64,000 nt of DNA from Pseudomonas canadensis (GCF_000503215.1 NZ_AYTD01000001.1:310001-374000), one strand, 5' to 3'; numbered from the stretch's first letter, positions 29,876-38,722 are shown. Notes: generated from the letters alone by a model not told the origin. A program made the numbers and translations.

Positions 29876-30548
29876 AGTCGTGTTGCTCCGCTTCGCTCAG
29901 GGGTTGGCTGGCGGTGCTGTCCTGCATGCGCAAAACGGTGCTGTCGCCTTGGGTTTCCAACAGTTGGATGGTCTGCACCAAGTCGCCGCCGTCGATGTTG
30001 ATCTGGGTGAAAACCTGCTTGAGCAACAGTGAACGCGGGATCAGCGTGAGCTTCCATTGCTTCGCCTCTCCTTGCAGCTGCAATTCGAAGTCACGCTGCA
30101 AGCCGCTGCTGTCGCCCTGGAGCACGGCGAGGAACAGGCGATTCTGCTCAGCGCCGGCGCTCTTGTTCGGCAGCAGTTGCCAGCCATTGGCGTCGCGGCG
30201 GGCGATACCGTGGGCGCTGATCCGGTAGTCCTGTTGCAGTGGGGTTTTCAGCAGCCACAGCAGGCCGTGGTCCTTGGCGAGGACGAAGGTGCCTTTGCTG
30301 ACCAAGGGCTGGGGCAGGGCGCGCAGGTGTTTTTCCTGGGTGAAGCTGCCGTGGATCACTGAGGGTTTTGCAAGCTGGTCGCTCAGCTGCTGCAAGTCAA
30401 AAGCATGGGCACAGAAGCTCAGCAACAACCCGATCCCTGTAGGAGCGAGCTTGCTCGCGAAAAACCTGAGGGCGCTGCGCAGTGTCAGGCAGCCCGCGTT
30501 ATCGTTGACGATTTTCGCCGGCAAGCCGGCTCCTACAGGGGGTCTCAT
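29865..30548 (-). CDS. LolA-like carrier with REPIN inside its 5' end
   Basis: A 227-residue frame. ATG 30548 overlaps the thioesterase stop by ATGA, so the start is well placed. Residues about 4-38 are encoded by a REPIN (30436-30539), and then comes the hydrophobic core GIGLLLSFCAHA with probable cleavage before FDLQQL. The mature part (HGSFTQEKHLRALPQPLVSKG, LLWLLKTPLQQDY) is a LolA-type outer-membrane lipoprotein carrier fold, found in APE clusters next to the MMPL exporter. The inserted residues lengthen the signal peptide from about 15 to about 50 residues; whether it still works is unclear. No good alternative start exists after the repeat. Confidence 0.82.
   Translation of the reverse strand: MRPPVGAGLPAKIVNDNAGCLTLRSALRFFASKLAPTGIGLLLSFCAHAFDLQQLSDQLAKPSVIHGSFTQEKHLRALPQPLVSKGTFVLAKDHGLLWLLKTPLQQDYRISAHGIARRDANGWQLLPNKSAGAEQNRLFLAVLQGDSSGLQRDFELQLQGEAKQWKLTLIPRSLLLKQVFTQINIDGGDLVQTIQLLETQGDSTVLRMQDSTASQPLSEAEQHDFAQ
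30436..30539. repeat. REPIN, family B, inside the LolA-like gene
   Basis: Begins cctgtaggagcgagcttgctcgcg and ends cgccggcaagccggctcctacagg, the arms being family B variants, with a 50-base spacer. It lies within the coding sequence of the LolA-like gene and keeps its frame open, unlike the other copies, which are extragenic. Confidence 0.88.
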
Positions 30549-30970
30549 TTCAGGGCCCTTTCGACGGCGTCGGTGAATACTTTGGGGGAGGCCAACTGCA
30601 TCTCGCGGCTGGCGATTTCCACCGCCACCTGCACGGTGCTGGCGCGGGTCAGGCGCTCGCCGCTGGCGAGGTCAGTGATCAGGTAATTGACCTTCAAACG
30701 GTTCTCCCACTCCACCAGGCTGGCGCGCACGTTGAGGGTCTGGCCGAACACCGCGCCACGCACGTAGCGCAGCTGCATGTCGATCACCGGCCAGGCGTAG
30801 CCGGATTCGAGCATTGCCGTGTAGTTATGCCCGATCTTGTCCAGCAGCGCGCAGCGCGCCACTTCCAGGTACTTCACGTAATGCCCGTGCCACACCACGT
30901 TCATGGTGTCGACGTCAAAAAACGGCACGAGGATTTCAGTGTCGCAATGCAGCACGCCCTGGCTACGCAT
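30545..30970 (-). CDS. apeK: Acyl-ACP/CoA thioesterase of aryl polyene pathway (ApeK-type)
   Basis: A 141-residue hotdog thioesterase of the 4HBT type, start ATG 30970 with an 8-base overlap with the ammonia-lyase gene. The motif VPFFDVDTMNVVWHGHYVKY (17-36 roughly) is the classic 4HBT active-site block, with Asp and His in the expected places. It may release or proof-read polyene intermediates. Confidence 0.9.
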   Translation of the reverse strand: MRSQGVLHCDTEILVPFFDVDTMNVVWHGHYVKYLEVARCALLDKIGHNYTAMLESGYAWPVIDMQLRYVRGAVFGQTLNVRASLVEWENRLKVNYLITDLASGERLTRASTVQVAVEIASREMQLASPKVFTDAVERALK

Positions 30971-32504
30971 GCAGCCTCCAGTGTTGCTCGGCAATGCGTT
31001 GCAGGCAAAGGCGCAACTCGCCCTCAAGGGCGCGGTCTTCGATCACGGGTGGGAAGTCCTTGGCCAGCTCGTCGTGCATCGCCGCCAATGCGGGTGGCAA
31101 CGGTCGCGCATCCTCAGCCTGGGCCCGCAGCCAGACACCCTGATTGGCGGCGAGCAGCGTGGCGGCGGCGACCTGTTCGGTCAGCTCCAACACACGGATC
31201 GCATCGCGGGCGGCGATGGTGCCCATGCTCACTTTGTCCTGGTTGTGGCACTCGGTGGAGCGTGAGAACACGCTGGCCGGCATCGTATTTTTCAAGGCTT
31301 CGGCGGTCCAGGCGCTGGTGCCGATCTGCACGGCCTTGAAGCCGTGGTTGATCATGGCGCGATCAGCTGGCGCGCCGGACAGGTTGCTCGGCAGGCCGTG
31401 GTTGTAACGCACGTCCACCAGCAGCGCGAGCTGGCGGTCGAGCAGGTCGGCGACGTTGGCGACGAGGGTCTTGAGGCTGTCCATGGCGAAGGCGATATGC
31501 CCGCCGTAGAAATGTCCACCGTGCAGCACGCGCTCTTCTTCAGCGTCGATGATCGGGTTGTCGTTGGCGCTGTTCAGTTCGATCTCGATAAACGAACGCA
31601 GCCAGTTCAGGCTGTCAGCCAGCACGCCAAGGACGTGGGGCGCACAGCGCAGCGAGTAACGGTCTTGCAGGCGATGCAACGGCGCGGTCGGCGCGTCGAT
31701 GGCCAGGTCCTTGCGCAGCCAGGCGGCGACTTGCATCTGCCCAGGGTGCGGCTTGGCGGCGAACAGGCGTTCGTCGAAGTGTTCCGGGTTGCCCTGCAGC
31801 GCCACCACGTTCAGCGCAGTGATGCGCGTGGCCAGTTGCAGCAGGTAGTCGGCGCGGGCGAAGGCCAGGCAGGCCAAGCCGGTCATCACGGCGGTGCCGT
31901 TCATCAGCGCCAGGGCTTCTTTGGGACGCAACACCAGCGGCTCCCAGCTCAGTTCGCGGTGCACGTCAGCCGCCTGGCGCCGTTCGCCACGGAACATCAC
32001 TTCCCGTTCGCCGGACAGGGTCGCGGCCACGTAGGACAGCGGGGTCAGATCACCGCTGGCGCCCACCGAGCCTTCTTCCGGGATCAGCGGCAGCACATCG
32101 TGTTCAAGGAAGGCGTGCAGGCGTTCCAGCAACTCCACGCGCACGCCGGACACGCCATGGCACAGCGACTGCAATCGAGCCGCCAGCACCGCGCGGGTGG
32201 CCTGGGCGTCGAGCAACTTGCCCAAGCCGCAACCGTGGAAGGTGTACAGATGACGCGGCAGCGCTTCGACGTGCTGCAACGGCACCGCCACCACGCACGA
32301 GTCGCCGTAGCCGGTGGTCACGCCGTAGATCACGCCTTCCTTGTCCAGCAGCGAGTCGAGGAACTGCGCGCCCTTGGCAATGCGCTGGCGATACGCGGCG
32401 TCGCCCTGCAATTGGGTCGGCGCCTGACGGTTGGCCAGGGCCAACACGTCTTCGATGCGCAAAGCGCGTTCGCCAAAGGTTACCGGCTCAAGATGCGTCG
32501 TCAT
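30963..32504 (-). CDS. MIO-type aromatic amino acid ammonia-lyase
   Basis: A 513-residue member of the HAL/PAL/TAL family, which removes ammonia from His, Phe or Tyr using the self-formed MIO cofactor. The MIO triad is A149-S150-G151 in EEGSVGASGDLTPL, and the catalytic Tyr60 lies in GVIYGVTTGYG. The substrate-selectivity pair is F89-H90 (LPRHLYTFHGCG): a His as in HALs at the second place and a Phe as in PALs at the first, so the substrate cannot be called. No hut genes are nearby; the gene overlaps its neighbours in the polyene operon, so it probably makes a cinnamate or coumarate-type aryl starter or precursor. Confidence 0.85.
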   Translation of the reverse strand: MTTHLEPVTFGERALRIEDVLALANRQAPTQLQGDAAYRQRIAKGAQFLDSLLDKEGVIYGVTTGYGDSCVVAVPLQHVEALPRHLYTFHGCGLGKLLDAQATRAVLAARLQSLCHGVSGVRVELLERLHAFLEHDVLPLIPEEGSVGASGDLTPLSYVAATLSGEREVMFRGERRQAADVHRELSWEPLVLRPKEALALMNGTAVMTGLACLAFARADYLLQLATRITALNVVALQGNPEHFDERLFAAKPHPGQMQVAAWLRKDLAIDAPTAPLHRLQDRYSLRCAPHVLGVLADSLNWLRSFIEIELNSANDNPIIDAEEERVLHGGHFYGGHIAFAMDSLKTLVANVADLLDRQLALLVDVRYNHGLPSNLSGAPADRAMINHGFKAVQIGTSAWTAEALKNTMPASVFSRSTECHNQDKVSMGTIAARDAIRVLELTEQVAAATLLAANQGVWLRAQAEDARPLPPALAAMHDELAKDFPPVIEDRALEGELRLCLQRIAEQHWRLHA

Positions 32505-33423
32505 CGGTCTTCCAGAAAGGGTAAAAGTTGAACCATTGTTGGGGCGCTTCCAGGCAGAACTGGCCCAGCCGTGCAGCGTAGCGCGCGGTCCACAGGGCTA
32601 TGACCTGCTCGCGGGTGTTGCGCTTCCATTCGATCATTTCGGCGAAAGGCTCAATGCTCAGGCGATAGCGGCCTGTGTGCTTGAGGCACATCAGCAGGTT
32701 CACCGGGCATTTGAGCAGGCCGGCCAGCAGCCACGGGCCTTGGGGGAAGGCCGCGTCATGACCGAGGAAATCCACGCGCACCGTGCGCCCGCCGTGCAGC
32801 GGCACGCGGTCGCCGGCAATGGCCAGCCATTCGCCGTCGTCCAGGCGCTGGCTGAGCAGCAACATGGTAGCCGGGTCCAACTCGCTGACCTGGATCAGAC
32901 GCAAGTGGGTCGCCCCGGCTTCGCCCAGCAGGCGATTGAATTGCTCGGCGTGCTTGGTGTGCACCAGTACGTTCATGGTGACCTGCTCGCCAATCTCGGC
33001 GAGCGCGCGGCACACTTCCAGGTTGCCCAGGTGTGCGCCCACCAGCATCTGCCCGCGCTCGCCGCGCAGTTGCCCGCGCAATTGCGCCGGGTCGTTGATC
33101 TCGATCTGCTCCAGGCGCAGCTTGCCGTTCCACACGTCGAGCTTGTCGAGCAGCGAGTCGGCAAACGCCATGAACTGGCCGAAGACTTTCCACTGGCTGG
33201 GGCGCAGTTCGTCGCGCCCGCTCCAGTCGGCCAGGCGCTGCTGGTACTGCCAGGCGCTCTGGCGCGCGGTGCGGCCGAACAGGAAGAAGTACAACACGAT
33301 GCCGTACAGCAGCGGGCTCAGCAGCCGACGGCCAAGGACCTTGGCGGCGAATGCCGTGAGCTTCATCAGCCAATAGCTGCCGCGCTCCTCGCGGTCGGCC
33401 CAGTGCTTGGTGCTGTCACTCAT
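32488..33423 (-). CDS. LpxL/HtrB-like lipid acyltransferase
   Basis: A 311-residue protein with an N-terminal membrane helix (about 24-50) and an acyltransferase domain carrying the HxxxxE-type motif GAHLGNLEVCRA (about 130-141). It belongs to the lipid A lauroyl/myristoyl transferase family and is found in APE clusters, where it is fused with a glycosyltransferase in E. coli. It would attach the aryl polyene or fatty acyl chain to the sugar-lipid carrier. ATGA overlap with the glycosyltransferase. Confidence 0.85.
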   Translation of the reverse strand: MSDSTKHWADREERGSYWLMKLTAFAAKVLGRRLLSPLLYGIVLYFFLFGRTARQSAWQYQQRLADWSGRDELRPSQWKVFGQFMAFADSLLDKLDVWNGKLRLEQIEINDPAQLRGQLRGERGQMLVGAHLGNLEVCRALAEIGEQVTMNVLVHTKHAEQFNRLLGEAGATHLRLIQVSELDPATMLLLSQRLDDGEWLAIAGDRVPLHGGRTVRVDFLGHDAAFPQGPWLLAGLLKCPVNLLMCLKHTGRYRLSIEPFAEMIEWKRNTREQVIALWTARYAARLGQFCLEAPQQWFNFYPFWKTDDDAS

Positions 33424-34154
33424 GCCTGCCACCGTCGCCACAGGATCATCGGCGCGCGCACCAACATGCCGAAGAACAACCGGGTGTGCATGGCGGAGAT
33501 GCGTACGTTGTCGCGGAACAGTCGGAAGTGCGACAGGCCGTCAGCCGGGTAATGCACCTGGGTTGGCAGCCAGCGCATCGGCTGGTTGCGCCAAGCCAGG
33601 CGCACCAGGATGTCGGAGTCGAAATCCATGCGTGTGCCGATGTAGGCCGAGTCCATCAGTGCCAGCACCGGGGGCAGCGGGTATACGCGAAAGCCGCACA
33701 TGGAGTCGCGGATCTGCAGCGACAAGGTGTTGATCCATACCCACACGTGGGTCAGGTAGCGCGCGTACAGGCGGCCTTTGGGCACGCTGTCGTCGTATTC
33801 GGGGTAGCCGCAGATAACGGCATCGGGATGCCGGCGTGAGGTGTCGAGGAAGGTCTCGACTTCGCGCAGGTCATGTTGGCCGTCGGCGTCGACTTGCAAG
33901 GCATGGCTGAAGCCCTGGCGTGCAGCTTCGCGGAAACCGGCCATGACGGCACCGCCCTTGCCCTTATTGCTGGGCAAGGTCAGCAGGGTGACGTTATCCA
34001 GCGTCGCCAATTGCGCCAGTACGGCCGCGCAGGCGGGACTGCTGCCGTCGTCGACCAGCAGGCAGGGCAGGCCGCTTTTCAGCAGGCTGCGGACCACGGC
34101 CGGTACGGCGGCTTCGTGGTTGTAGACCGGGATCAGGGCGCAGGGGTTATGCAT
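33420..34154 (-). CDS. Family 2 glycosyltransferase of aryl polyene cluster
   Basis: A 244-residue GT-A enzyme starting at ATG 34154 (8-base overlap with the ligase fusion). CALIPVYNHE begins the nucleotide-sugar fold, LLVDDGSS and NKGKGGAVMAGF follow, and VDADGQHD carries the DxD metal motif. The dolichol-phosphate-mannose-synthase-like pattern suggests a sugar transferred to a lipid. In E. coli a GT domain and the acyltransferase at 32488 are on one protein; here they are separate genes. Confidence 0.88.
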   Translation of the reverse strand: MHNPCALIPVYNHEAAVPAVVRSLLKSGLPCLLVDDGSSPACAAVLAQLATLDNVTLLTLPSNKGKGGAVMAGFREAARQGFSHALQVDADGQHDLREVETFLDTSRRHPDAVICGYPEYDDSVPKGRLYARYLTHVWVWINTLSLQIRDSMCGFRVYPLPPVLALMDSAYIGTRMDFDSDILVRLAWRNQPMRWLPTQVHYPADGLSHFRLFRDNVRISAMHTRLFFGMLVRAPMILWRRWQA

Positions 34155-35817
34155 GCGCGGGCTCCAGTTGAATCCGGCCACTGGAACACGCCGCAACGCC
34201 ATTGCGGTAGGCGAAGTACAACTTGCCGCGTTGCGCATCAAAGCGCAGGTGCAGTTCGATCGCATCGCCAGGGCGCACCAATTGCTGGAACTTGAGCACT
34301 TCCATGCCAGCAAAGGTCGGCGGCAGATCGAGCAGTTGCTGGCCCAGGTTGAAGGCCCATTCCACCTGTACCACACCCGGCAGCACCGGCGTGACCGGGA
34401 AGTGTCCGCTGAAATAGGCCAGGTCTGGCGGCACGCTCAGTTGCAAGGTCCATTCGCCGTCGGCTTCAACCTGCTCCAGCACTTCCGGCGCCTTCGGGCG
34501 GGCCGCCAGCAGCAGCGCCTCGATATCGGCCTGGGGCAGTTTGCCTTGGCTGTTCAGGGGCAACTGTCTCAACAACCGCCAGCGGCGCGGCAACGCCAGG
34601 GCTTCGCAATGTTGGCTCAGATGCTGGCGCAGGGTCTGGGTGAGCGTGCGTCGCCCCTGATTGCGCAAGGCATGCAGCCCCTCGACGCTCAGCACCACCA
34701 GCGCGCCGAGTGACGCGCGGTTTTCCTGCACCACGCCCAGGCGGGTTTCCGCGACCCAGGGGTGGTCCATCAATGCGTGTTCCAGCATGGGCAGTGAGAT
34801 GCGTTTTTCTTCCAGCTTGACGATGCGATCCAGGCGGCCGAGCAACTCGAAACGGCCATCGGCATGGATGCGTGCCGCGTCGGCGGTTTGCTCGACATGC
34901 CCCTCAGGCAGGTAAGGCGAGGCGATGCGCAGGGCGCCGTCGGCGTCCTGGCTCAGTTGCACGTCGGCAAACGGCTGCCACGGCTGCGCACCCTGGCGCC
35001 AGGCAATGCCACCGGTTTCCGAGCTGCCGAGGATCTCGGTCGGCCATTGTTGCAAGCGGTCGTACAGGCTGCCGGCGGCTTCTACGGGCAGCGCGCCGCC
35101 GGATGAAAACACTCGCGACACCTGGCTCAGCGCCGGCCAGTCAAGGTTGTCGCCCATGCGCTTGAGCAGCGCCGGGCTGGCGACCCAGGCAAAGTGCGCG
35201 TGCTCGCGGCTGGCGCGCTGCATGTCTTCAGGGAAGGCCAGTTGCTTGCGCACAAAGGTGCGGCCGGCGCACAGCGGCCACAGCACGCGGAACAACAAGC
35301 CGTAGATATGCTGGGTGGCGACGCTGCCGATGATGCAAGCGTCCTTGAGGCTAGGGCCCCACAGGTTTTCCAGGGCCTCGACTTCGTTGGCCAGTTGGCG
35401 CAGGTTTTTGTCGATGCGCTTGGGTTCGCCGCTGGAGCCGGAGGTGCACAGGCTCAGTTGGCAAGCGTCCAGATCGAGTGCCGCAGCGCTCAGTGGCGCC
35501 TGGTACAACGCGTCCAGGTCTGTCGTTTCGGTCAGCCAGGCATCGACGGCCTCATCCCAGCGTTGGCGGGTCTGAGGTTGCAAATCGGCGGGCAGCAATA
35601 CGCTGGCCCCGGCCCGCCACGCGCCCAGCAGGGCAATCGCCAGCAGGCCGGCGTCTTCCAGGTACACGGCCAGGCGCTGGATACCGCGCGCTTGCAGGCC
35701 TGCGGCCAGGCTCAGGGAATGCTCCCATAATTGGGCATGATTCATTGCAGGTTCGGTGGTGACCGGACGCTGTTCCAGCGGCTCAAGCAGCAAGTGCTCA
35801 AGTTTCAACCCATTCAT
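34147..35817 (-). CDS. Aryl-acid ligase fused to hotdog dehydratase (ApeH-ApeI)
   Basis: A 556-residue fusion starting at ATG 35817 (ATGA overlap with the membrane protein). Residues 1 to about 450 are an adenylate-forming enzyme: the P-loop [16 protein letters not shown] (about 123-138), [24 protein letters not shown] and the [15 protein letters not shown] hinge are intact. From about 460 the sequence is a FabZ/FabA-like dehydratase with [18 protein letters not shown], including the catalytic His. In E. coli these are the separate genes apeH and apeI. The fusion would couple aryl starter activation to a dehydratase needed in each extension cycle, in partnership with ApeP. Confidence 0.9.
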   Translation of the reverse strand: MNGLKLEHLLLEPLEQRPVTTEPAMNHAQLWEHSLSLAAGLQARGIQRLAVYLEDAGLLAIALLGAWRAGASVLLPADLQPQTRQRWDEAVDAWLTETTDLDALYQAPLSAAALDLDACQLSLCTSGSSGEPKRIDKNLRQLANEVEALENLWGPSLKDACIIGSVATQHIYGLLFRVLWPLCAGRTFVRKQLAFPEDMQRASREHAHFAWVASPALLKRMGDNLDWPALSQVSRVFSSGGALPVEAAGSLYDRLQQWPTEILGSSETGGIAWRQGAQPWQPFADVQLSQDADGALRIASPYLPEGHVEQTADAARIHADGRFELLGRLDRIVKLEEKRISLPMLEHALMDHPWVAETRLGVVQENRASLGALVVLSVEGLHALRNQGRRTLTQTLRQHLSQHCEALALPRRWRLLRQLPLNSQGKLPQADIEALLLAARPKAPEVLEQVEADGEWTLQLSVPPDLAYFSGHFPVTPVLPGVVQVEWAFNLGQQLLDLPPTFAGMEVLKFQQLVRPGDAIELHLRFDAQRGKLYFAYRNGVAACSSGRIQLEPAHA

Positions 35818-36359
35818 ACGCGGCCTCGAACCCTTTGTCGTACCAGCCATTCCACGGCAAACAACAGCCCCATCAGCCCGTAGGCGATCAGGCCGTTGTA
35901 CAACGTCCACCAGCTCAGCGGCGCCCACAGGGTGAGGGCGGCGGCGAGCAGGCCATTACACAGAAAAAACACGCTCCACACCACGGTGACCTGGCGGGTA
36001 TACACGATGGCATGTGGGGGCAGCACCGGGTCGGTCATGCGCGCCAGGCGCTCGACCATCGGCGGGCCGTATTTGAGACTCAAGCCGAACAACGCCAACA
36101 TGAACCCACTGACCAGGCTCGGGTACCAGCGCAGCAAGTGCGGGTTGTCGAACCAGGCCAGCAGCAGGCAAAACAAGATCACCGCCAGCGCCATCCAGCG
36201 GCTGCCGGGGCGTCGCGCACCGGTCAATGCACGCAATAGCCACAGGCTGCCCAGCAGCAGGCCGAATTGCCACGGGGCGAAGTGTTCGGTGCCGTAATAC
36301 ACCGCAAAGGGGTACAGCAGCCCCGCCAACAACAGGCCAAGGCCGATCAGCCGGCTCAT
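35814..36359 (-). CDS. apeG: COG4648 integral membrane protein of aryl polyene cluster
   Basis: A 181-residue membrane protein with about five to six hydrophobic segments and a loop DPVLPPHAIVYTRQVTVVW. Proteins of this type (COG4648) are almost always next to APE acyl carrier proteins and the ligase; the biochemical role is not known. ATGA-type overlaps at both ends. Confidence 0.82.
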   Translation of the reverse strand: MSRLIGLGLLLAGLLYPFAVYYGTEHFAPWQFGLLLGSLWLLRALTGARRPGSRWMALAVILFCLLLAWFDNPHLLRWYPSLVSGFMLALFGLSLKYGPPMVERLARMTDPVLPPHAIVYTRQVTVVWSVFFLCNGLLAAALTLWAPLSWWTLYNGLIAYGLMGLLFAVEWLVRQRVRGRV

Positions 36360-36610
36360 GCGGCAGGCGTGACCAGACGGTACACCGCCTCAACCACGTC
36401 GTTCACGGTGCGCACAGCCTTGAACTCTTCGGCGGCGATCTTCTTGCCGGTCTGGCGCTTGATGTGGTCGATCAAGTCGACGGCATCGATGCTGTCGATT
36501 TCCAGGTCCTGGTACAGGTTGGCGTCAAGGGTGACGCGTTCCGGCGGCAGTTCAAACAGTTCCACCAGGGCATCGCGCAAGGTGTTGAAAATATCGTCAC
36601 GAGTTTGCAT
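36356..36610 (-). CDS. apeF: Acyl carrier protein 2 of aryl polyene pathway (ApeF-type)
   Basis: An 84-residue acyl carrier protein with the phosphopantetheine attachment site S40 in LEIDSIDAVDLIDHI. Preceded by a second ACP nine bases upstream, as in E. coli apeE-apeF. The two carriers are thought to hold starter and growing chain respectively. Confidence 0.92.
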   Translation of the reverse strand: MQTRDDIFNTLRDALVELFELPPERVTLDANLYQDLEIDSIDAVDLIDHIKRQTGKKIAAEEFKAVRTVNDVVEAVYRLVTPAA

Positions 36611-36619
36611 GGTCCGGTC

Positions 36620-36889
36620 TCAAGCTGCCTGTCTGGCCGTGACGAACGCCGCAAGGCTGGCCACGTTGGTGAAGTGATTGCGGGTGTCCTTGGCGTCGGC
36701 ATCGATCTTGATACCGTACTTTTTCTGGATCGCCAGGCCCAATTCCAGGGCGTCTACCGAATCCAGGCCGAGGCCTTCGCCGAACAGGGTCTGCTCGCTG
36801 CCGATGTCGTCGACACTGATGTCTTCCAGGCCCAGGGCCTCGATGATCAGGGTCTTTATGTCGTGCTCAAGGCGGTGTTGGTCGCTCAT
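36620..36889 (-). CDS. apeE: Acyl carrier protein 1 of aryl polyene pathway (ApeE-type)
   Basis: An 89-residue acyl carrier protein with the attachment serine S44 in GLGLDSVDALELGLA. It overlaps the acyltransferase gene by 23 bases. Letter assignment E versus F follows gene order and is not proven. Confidence 0.92.
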   Translation of the reverse strand: MSDQHRLEHDIKTLIIEALGLEDISVDDIGSEQTLFGEGLGLDSVDALELGLAIQKKYGIKIDADAKDTRNHFTNVASLAAFVTARQAA

Positions 36890-37679
36890 CTTCGGCGAGC
36901 TCCTTAATAAAAAAGTGATGCAGGTAATCGTTGAGCTTGCGTGAGGCCTGGGGCGCGGGCCCCATTGATGCGAACGCCTGTGGTTCTATATCGGCACCCA
37001 CCCGCAAACTGAAGTGCACGCGGCATTTTGGGATGCGATACCAGGGTTCGGCCTTGGTCAGCGTGGTGGGGCTGACCTTGATCACCACGGGGGTGATGAT
37101 TGTCGCACCGCGCAGCGCAATGGCGGCGGCGCCGCGATGAAAGGCAGGCGCCGCGCCGGGTGTGGTGCGGGTTCCTTCGGGAAAGATGATCAGGGTCTGG
37201 CCGCTGCGCAGGGCATCCGCCGCCGCATCGAGCATCTCGGCACTGCCGTCGTTGCTGATATAGCCCGCGTCGCGCACCGGCCCACGGGTGAAGGGGTTCT
37301 GCCACAGGCTCTGCTTGACCACGCAGTTGGCCTGGCGCACCAGGCCGATCAGGAACACCACGTCGATCAAGGACGGGTGGTTGGCGATGATCATCTGGCC
37401 AGGGCGGCCGAGTTTTTCCGGGCCTTCGACACTGTAGGTGAGCACGCCGGCGCGCTGCATCAGGCGAATAAAGAACCAGAACAGCCAACTGATCGTGTGA
37501 CGGGCGCGGCTGCGGTGTTTTGCAGCGTCCCCTGGCAGGCAACTGAGCAGCGGGAACACCAGTAAACGCAGGCACAGCCCACCGAAGCCGAACAGCGCGA
37601 AGCTGGCGGCGGTGGCGAACAGGCGCCAATAGTAGGCGTCCCGTGGTTTCTCGTTCAGGGCTTGCGTTGCCAGTTCCAT
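36867..37679 (-). CDS. PlsC-type acyltransferase of aryl polyene cluster
   Basis: A 270-residue membrane-associated 1-acylglycerol-phosphate acyltransferase-like protein, start ATG 37679. It has a hydrophobic N-terminus (about 20-50), the catalytic NHPSLID motif (NHx4D) and FPEGTRT further on. It probably attaches the polyene acyl chain to a lipid carrier or glycerophosphate. Its 5' end overlaps the ApeC-type gene by 25 bases. Confidence 0.88.
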   Translation of the reverse strand: MELATQALNEKPRDAYYWRLFATAASFALFGFGGLCLRLLVFPLLSCLPGDAAKHRSRARHTISWLFWFFIRLMQRAGVLTYSVEGPEKLGRPGQMIIANHPSLIDVVFLIGLVRQANCVVKQSLWQNPFTRGPVRDAGYISNDGSAEMLDAAADALRSGQTLIIFPEGTRTTPGAAPAFHRGAAAIALRGATIITPVVIKVSPTTLTKAEPWYRIPKCRVHFSLRVGADIEPQAFASMGPAPQASRKLNDYLHHFFIKELAEDERPTPP

Positions 37680-38374
37680 ACACGGTTCTTCCAGGCATGT
37701 TGGCAGGCGACCTGTTCGGTGAGCAGGGTGCGCAGCAGGTTCAGGGCGTGGGGCCACTGGGTTTGAGTGGGTTGGACAGTGCCGGTACCGAGTTCCAGTT
37801 GCCACTCGTCGCCCGGTGTCAGCAACAGGCCGAGGGCGTAGGGGAACGGCACGTCGTGGATCCAACTGGCGTAGGCTTCGGGCGGCTGTTCTTCAGTGAT
37901 CACCAGCAATACGGCCGGGGCACCTTCGTTGAGCAGCGCGGCGGCTTCGAGCATGCCATGTTCCAAACCGTCGCCCGCGGCGGCGAGGGCAGTCATTTCG
38001 CTGGTTTCATTGCGCAGGATCGACCACAGGCCAATTACCGCGTTATGCACCGACAGGCTGAACTGGGTCGGCGACAGCGGTTGGTCGTTGGCCAAGTCAC
38101 TGAGGATGTCGAGGGTGCGCGGGGTCTCGCCATGCCGGGAGATAAACACCAGCGGCAGGTCCTGCAAACCCTCGGCCAGTGGCCAGCCCACGCTGAACGC
38201 CATGCGCGCCAGGCGGTTCAGGCGGCGGCGTTGCATGGCCGGCAGGAATGACACATCGGGACAGGCTTCGCTGGCAGGCAGCAACATCGGGGCCAGGCAC
38301 CAGGCGCGCCAGTCGTCCACGCTATCGAGCCCAGGGGCCCAGGCGCGCCATTGGGCGATGTTGAAATTGATCAC
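37655..38374 (-). CDS. apeC: Chain-length-factor-like ketosynthase subunit (ApeC-type)
   Basis: A 239-residue protein of the PF13723 ketosynthase family (beta-ketoacyl synthase chain length factor) without the catalytic Cys, start GTG 38374 with a weak upstream gggat. The block FSLSVHNAVIGLWSIL resembles the N-terminal KS fold. It pairs with ApeO in E. coli. It is the first gene of the leftward operon, at the opposite end from apeO, as in E. coli. Confidence 0.87.
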   Translation of the reverse strand: MINFNIAQWRAWAPGLDSVDDWRAWCLAPMLLPASEACPDVSFLPAMQRRRLNRLARMAFSVGWPLAEGLQDLPLVFISRHGETPRTLDILSDLANDQPLSPTQFSLSVHNAVIGLWSILRNETSEMTALAAAGDGLEHGMLEAAALLNEGAPAVLLVITEEQPPEAYASWIHDVPFPYALGLLLTPGDEWQLELGTGTVQPTQTQWPHALNLLRTLLTEQVACQHAWKNRVWNWQRKP

Positions 38375-38460
38375 TGAGAAGTTATCCCGCCCCTGCGGGC
38401 TTCCATGTGCGACTTTTGGCCCCGAATACCGGGACAGGGAACAATAGTCGAATGGCGCGC

Positions 38461-38489
38461 ATTATCCCGGTGCCGTGGGGTTCTAGCAA
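38461..38489 (-). promoter_or_regulatory. Promoter of the aryl polyene operon
   Basis: On the minus strand TTGCTA (38489-38484), exactly 17 bases, then GATAAT (38466-38461). Predicted start near 38454, leader about 80 bases, containing a GC hairpin (agcccgc...gcggg) just before the ribosome-binding area. The 348-base gap 38375-38722 otherwise holds an AT-rich stretch and the ribosome-binding site of the divergent parA; no gene is seen in it. Confidence 0.6.
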
Positions 38490-38722
38490 ACTTTGGTAAA
38501 AATTTGTGCACGGTTGATTACAAAATAGTGGAAAGGATTTACAGATTGTCCTTTACCAGAGGACTGATTGGATTGTCGGACCGTTCTTTTTAATCTGTCG
38601 GCTGCGTATTAAAGACAGGTCACCAATCGCCCGTGATGCAGCAGTGCATGGATGAACGAGGTAGCTAACAGGCGCTTTTGCCCTCTACACTCGGATATTC
38701 ATTGATACACGGAGGTTTTTCC

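Noticed and set aside
31344..32531. A 395-codon antisense frame over the ammonia-lyase gene
   Set aside because: Shadow of a strongly supported MIO enzyme gene; no motif.
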